A DNA stretch of 64,000 nucleotides from Allium sativum. Its lineage: Eukaryota > Streptophyta > Magnoliopsida > Asparagales > Amaryllidaceae. The DNA lies in assembly GCA_030737875.1 (NCBI GenBank), contig CM060924.1, forward strand, positions 146,004,197-146,068,196, in the 5' to 3' direction. Both the position numbers and the translations under genes were made by a program. This document shows, piece after piece, positions 61,199 through 64,000 of the stretch (within the stretch, counting starts at the first letter, position 1; each line of letters opens with the position of its first letter). A model generated the notes under the pieces. The model searched no databases. It was not told the origin of the DNA and saw only the letters and a list, made by a program, of their open reading frames with translations.

Positions 61199-61902
61199 CC
61201 AATGACGAGCACATCCCTCTTGCTGTTTAATGAAGAACCGGTCATTCTTTACATCCTCACCTTGCTCGGGATTTTCCGAACAATCTTCCAGTCCTGAACA
61301 GCTTCGAAATAAAGACAGGAAGGGGAAGTTTTCCCATTGTGCTTAAAATGGAAGAAGAAGGCTATATCATCAAAGGTCGGAGGATGACCCAAATACCTCA
61401 TGTACAAATAACACAACGATAGCAGGTTTCCATAAGCGATCGCATGAAACTGTATGGGAGACAAGTTCATTGTCATAGAAAGTCGATAATAAATGAAGGG
61501 AAAGGAGGGATAGCTCCGACGGTACACATAGGATGAGACAATGCCATGTAACCTTCGGGAGGATTGTGAGGACGATCATGTTCTCCAGGAAGTTGGAGAC
61601 TTCTCCAAGGGATATTATGCTTAGCAGATAGATTCTGTAATTGTTTAAGGGTCATTTTTCTCTCCTCGACATCCGGGGGATTTCTCAGGATCGGTGCATT
61701 TGGAAGTGTGTTGGGTGCTGCTGGTATAGGCACTACTCCGCTCAATTCAACTATCACCCCGGCATGAGGGGACGAATGTATCGACCCAACTTGGGTGCTG
61801 ACGTCCGATCTAGATTTAGTACTGACAGAAGACTCAGGAATGTCGTCCACTGTAATTGGAGTAGATAATTCTTTACCTTTATTGGGTCCTTGTTTGCCAA
61901 CA
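61199..61902 (-). pseudogene. Tat antisense ORF, N-terminal portion (putative gypsy-type transposon domain)
   Basis: Minus frame from the edge of element I at 61902: a Ser/Pro-rich leader (TPITVDDIPESSVSTKS), then MTLKQLQNLSAKHNIP, PPEGYMALSHPM, IPPFPSFIIDFL, and, after a frame change near 61480, NLSPIQFHAIAYGNLLSL and GHPPTFDDIAFFFHF. The order matches the Pfam 'putative gypsy type transposon' domain (Transposase_28), found in antisense ORFs of plant gypsy elements. After another shift, NDRFFIKQQEG continues to the H insertion at 61199. The start codon is upstream of the I insertion. Function unknown. Family match from pattern memory. Confidence 0.75.
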
Positions 61903-64000
61903 TGTAATGACCCGGGATTTTGTCGACTTTGGTTATCGTTATAAACTCGATGACGACTAACCAAACATCGAAAAATACCGGTCATTAATGAAAGAAATTA
62001 GAGGGTGAGGATAGATAAGATAGAAACTTAGAACAGAAGAAGAAGAAGAACACAATATCAGAGTAACCCGAACCTCACAGCGGAACGAATAACATATATT
62101 TCATAACATAACTTTGAAATACAAATCTGTACTTGAATATACCTATCATTATCAAAGCACAGCACTTACAACACAGCGGAAATAACTATAGCTATATAAT
62201 CCTGAAGCCTCCTGCTCTAAGCTCTTCCAGTATATCTGTAAAACCCAACTACTTGACTGCCCGTACAAATTTAGGCACCCAAGAGTTTAGGGAAAACAAC
62301 AAAATAAACTCCGGGTCAGTCATGAGACTGGTATGAGTAAACAGTTTAAACAGTTTAATCAGGTAAATGATATCTCATAAGACCACGCCGTATAACGGAA
62401 CGGGTTTTTCCCTTATCAGAATCCAAATTATCTTTATATCAAAAACCCTTTTTGATATTATAATAATGTCTATCAACCACAATATGAAAATCATCTAGTA
62501 GAAACGCTTTCATCTCACGTTCTACATATATAGTACGATCAAAACCGCAAGCACGTATTGGGTAATGGATTTCCAACTATGACAAGGTATGGAACCACCT
62601 TTCGCTAGTGTACCTCTAGAAAGGAATACACTGGGTTCAACAAGAACATCTTGCAACCCGGCCACACATGACCGACCACTCATTTCGCTTGAGTGTATCG
62701 AATGTATATCACCAACGGTTGGGATCAGCAACCGTTTCCCGAATGGGACAGCATCAACAATAGATTTTTAGAAATAAATGAAACTCTAGATCAGATTATT
62801 ATATACCCTACTTCGGTGCGACCGCCTTAGCCATGCTGCCTGCCTGATTTCTGTCATTTACCGGTTGATGAGGCTAGAGGTTACGCTTCATCATCACATC
62901 GGGTTCACTTCGAATGCCACATCGTCAAATCCATCAAATCACCGATTGACATCCTCAACCATACATTATGTGTTAGCTAAAAGAAGTTTCATTCTCCGCT
63001 TCCACTCTTGGTACGGTTGGAGAAATCAATATATGTGATTGTCTGGAAATACTCTGTCAGACATCCATCCATACAAGTCATCCAGGAACAGGATGAACCG
63101 AAGGCACTATTCTGTAAACATGATAGCCCTTGCATAACTCTGCCTTCAATTTCCTTTGGCATATATGATTCGCAATGCTTATGCCACTACAGAGTGGTTC
63201 TTTGGATAATAATCCAACCGGTCTCTCCATATTAACAACGTTAAAATGGTCAAAACTTCGATAGTCTGTGATTTAACCATCAAAGAAAACAAGTGTGCAA
63301 ACAACGATATTATTTCCAGATGGAAATTCTATCACCCAATCATCAATCATATATATATATATATATATATATCCATATTTCCTATTTCAATATTTGATTA
63401 TGTTTCTGATTCTATTTGGAAAACATTTCCAAATCTTCTTTACTTGGATTTAAACAGATGTTTAAATCAACATCGCGACGACAACTCGAACCACTATGCT
63501 TATTTACTAAATTCACCTAACCACTTTCACTCTCGAACCTTACCCATTTCTAAATTAAAACGAAGTCAATCAAGTTGGGGTATAACTACCTCTCAGACCT
63601 TAACTGAACAACATTTCAAATCTCGAAATAGGGCAAGTTCATCTTTTAACCCTTAAACACTTCCTTACGTGACTCTCGTTCGAATACATCACTATTCGAT
63701 AACTCCTCCCTTCGAATCAGGTATATTCGATAAATCTATTCAATTTACTCTATTCGATTAACCCTTATCAATTTACCCTATTGGACTAACGCTATTTGAC
63801 TAACTCTATTTGACTAACGCTATTGATTAACTCGTCTCACCTAACTCCTTTCGAATAAACTATATTCGATAAATCCTTTAACTCTATTCGAATAAACTAT
63901 ATTCGATTAACTCCTTTTACTTTCTATTCAAATAAACTATATTCGATTAACTCCTTTTATTTTCTATTCGAATAAACTATATTCGATTAACTCATTTGCT
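61903..64000 (-). mobile_element. I: left end of another giant LTR (runs off window)
   Basis: Starts TGTAATGACCCGGG. It carries the family's CTGCCCGTAC...GGCACCC hairpin (62257), GGTCAGTCATGAGACTGG (62314) and GACCACGCCGTATAACGGAA (62380). The left flank is coding sequence of the Tat antisense ORF, so this is an outer boundary; expected duplication CAACA. Solo or complete cannot be decided. No genes; a TA microsatellite at 63350-63372. Confidence 0.8.
63860..64000 (+). repeat. 40-bp tandem repeat in I (continues past window)
   Basis: TTCGAATAAACTATATTCGA plus TTAACTCC-T-rich tail at about 40-bp spacing. The arms TCGAATA and TATTCGA are reverse complements. Simpler CTATTTGACTAACG units precede it from 63700. 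Confidence 0.85.

Overview
The window is plant nuclear DNA made almost entirely of nested LTR retrotransposons. I see no host protein gene, rRNA, tRNA or CRISPR. The plant assignment rests on element lineages confined to plants: a Ty1/copia SIRE-type element, a Ty3/gypsy Tekay/Del-type chromovirus, and a Ty3/gypsy Tat-type element with a second RNase H and an antisense ORF. All visible primer sites match plant initiator tRNA-Met (TGGTATCAGAG). Every retroviral reading frame is broken, so I see no autonomous copy.

Layout. The outermost host is a decayed Tat-lineage element: RNase H and integrase on + at 9115-10945, and its antisense ORF on - in three pieces at 61902-61199, 55398-54277 and 13492-12045. 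Four elements split or flank it. (1) A Tekay-like deletion derivative, 1-9114, has ~4 kb LTRs and only scraps of gag-pol. (2) A SIRE copia element on -, 13498-54271, is about 9.8 kb once its insertions are removed. It carries gag-pol plus two extra ORFs downstream of pol. (3) A 5.8 kb solo LTR (H) at 55404-61198 has a perfect CCAAT duplication. (4) The left end of another LTR (I) starts at 61903 and runs out of the window.

Inside the SIRE element sits E (16528-47501, -). This is a non-coding retrotransposon with LTRs of about 6.0 kb around an internal region of only about 1.0 kb. E was itself hit twice: solo LTR F (22748-28322, CCTCC duplication) lies in its internal region, and a complete relative G (33181-45501, CGACG duplication) lies in its 5' LTR. 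The order is therefore Tat, then SIRE, then E, then F and G.

The most interesting content is the giant-LTR family (E, G, F, H, I). It is unusually rich in short inverted repeats, including a three-stem nested hairpin and arms whose paired bases change together between copies. Lineage-specific microrepeats built as hairpins occupy the same slot of different LTRs. Its termini and primer site resemble those of the Tekay element, which suggests, without proof, that a Tekay-type element mobilised it. Coordinates were read by eye; divergence figures are rough counts over short stretches.
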